A stretch of DNA of 64,000 nt from Cognatundibacterium rivi (GTDB taxonomy: Bacteria; Pseudomonadota; Gammaproteobacteria; Burkholderiales; Burkholderiaceae_D): the NCBI RefSeq assembly GCF_018139565.1, contig NZ_JAGSPK010000001.1, forward strand, positions 62,001 to 126,000, in the 5' to 3' direction. A program made the translations under genes and the position numbers. The number at the start of each line of letters is the position of its first letter. The stretch's first letter is position 1. Positions 63,196 to 64,000 of the stretch are shown here, piece by piece. The notes beneath the pieces are model-generated. The model was not told the DNA's origin. It did not search any database and saw only the letters and a list, made by a program, of their open reading frames with translations.

Positions 63196-64000
63196 ATGTC
63201 CCACAATTTTGCTCCACTCAAAAACGATACCTTCATCAAAGCTCTGCTGCGCCAGGAGACTGAATATACGCCATTGTGGCTGATGCGCCAGGCGGGACGC
63301 TATCTGCCTGAATACCGCGCTACGCGCAAAGGCGCAGGTTCGTTTATGAGTCTGGCAAAGAATCCACAGTTCGCGACGGAAGTCACTTTGCAGCCGATAG
63401 ATCGCTTTGCGTTGGATGCGGCTATCCTGTTTTCCGATATCCTGACCGTACCGGACGCGATGGGGCTGGGTCTTTATTTTGAAGAGGGCGAGGGACCGAA
63501 ATTTGAACGGCCTTTAAAAGAAGAAAAAGACGTTCTGGCATTAAAAGTCCCTGAAGAAGGTAGCCTGCAATATGTATTTGATGCCGTGACGCAGATCCGC
63601 ACCGCGCTTGATGGTCGCGTGCCACTGATAGGCTTCTCGGGCAGCCCGTGGACACTGGCTTGCTACATGGTGGAAGGGCAGGGCTCACGTGAGTTCCACA
63701 CGGTAAAAACCATGCTGTATAAGCGCCCTGATCTGATGCACCACATTTTGCGGGTCAACGCGGATGCGGTTGCCAGCTATTTAAACGCACAAATCGATGC
63801 CGGGGCGCAGGCAGTGATGATTTTCGATAGCTGGGGCGGCGCGTTGGCGGATGCAGCTTATCAGGAGTTCTCGCTGAGCTACATGCAGGACATCGTCAAT
63901 AAATTGCAAAAAGAAAAAGATGGAAAACGTATCCCGGCTATTGTCTTTACCAAGGGTGGTGGCTTGTGGCTGGAAAAGATTGCAGCCATCGGTGCGGATG
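63196..64000 (+). CDS. hemE: Uroporphyrinogen decarboxylase, N-terminal part
   Basis: The frame starts at the ATG 63196 and is open to the window end (268 residues seen of about 350-360). HemE removes four carboxyl groups from uroporphyrinogen III to give coproporphyrinogen III in heme synthesis. '[16 protein letters not shown]' is the N-terminal substrate-binding signature with the active-site Arg residues, '[20 protein letters not shown]' holds the essential Asp, and '[19 protein letters not shown]' is the second signature. It stands alone after the DnaA-box pair. Confidence 0.97.
   Translation, partial: MSHNFAPLKNDTFIKALLRQETEYTPLWLMRQAGRYLPEYRATRKGAGSFMSLAKNPQFATEVTLQPIDRFALDAAILFSDILTVPDAMGLGLYFEEGEGPKFERPLKEEKDVLALKVPEEGSLQYVFDAVTQIRTALDGRVPLIGFSGSPWTLACYMVEGQGSREFHTVKTMLYKRPDLMHHILRVNADAVASYLNAQIDAGAQAVMIFDSWGGALADAAYQEFSLSYMQDIVNKLQKEKDGKRIPAIVFTKGGGLWLEKIAAIGAD

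Overview
The window looks like chromosomal DNA of a betaproteobacterium of the Burkholderiales, most likely Oxalobacteraceae (Herminiimonas/Janthinobacterium-like). That placement is an inference from gene order (mnmG-rsmG-parA-parB-hydrolase-atpIBEFHAGDC ... ppk2-hemE), moderate GC content and the look of the proteins; no search was run. No rRNA, tRNA, CRISPR array, complete insertion sequence or integrase gene was found.

Region 1 (1-3.1 kb): the end of hisC, a small asparaginase-like gene, conserved hypotheticals, and a guanidinium exporter gene (gdx/sugE) preceded by a clear guanidine-II (mini-ykkC) riboswitch. Region 2 (3.2-12.5 kb): an accessory block of short, mostly unknown minus-strand genes. 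Several are separated by integron attC recombination sites whose core contains or abuts the stop codon, so I read this as a gene-cassette array without an integrase in view (CALIN-like). It is cut by a three-gene metabolic insert (VOC, RidA, SnoaL-like) bracketed by two copies of a 78-bp dispersed repeat, which also occurs at 2.4, 10.5 and 27.9 kb, with a possible diverged relative at 38.9 kb.

Region 3 (12.7-28.6 kb): central metabolism and regulation: D-2-hydroxyacid dehydrogenase, GTP-type PEP carboxykinase (pckG), a LysR gene divergent from two small membrane proteins, an orphan 7TMR-DISM histidine kinase, riboflavin synthase, a MarR/EamA divergent pair with palindromic operators, and an Lrp-type regulator divergent from a PutA that lacks the N-terminal DNA-binding domain. 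Region 4 (28.6-29.6 kb): an AT-rich gene-free kilobase with four perfect and four one-mismatch DnaA boxes and a duplicated module, a candidate origin or DnaA-titration locus.

Region 5 (29.6-49 kb): a BtaA-like (DUF3419) gene with a putative acyltransferase, glpK, an FKBP isomerase, an amino-acid-type binding protein, a LysR-mmsA divergent pair, nitronate monooxygenase and GMC oxidoreductase genes, a complete branched-chain amino-acid-type ABC transporter (livG-F-K-H-M), an iron-type alcohol dehydrogenase and a TSUP permease. Region 6 (49-64 kb): parS sites, mnmG-rsmG-parA-parB, the full F1Fo ATP synthase operon, a CoA-binding protein, PPK2 and the start of hemE behind a second, smaller DnaA-box cluster. 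The parS, ParAB and DnaA-box content places the window near the chromosome origin.
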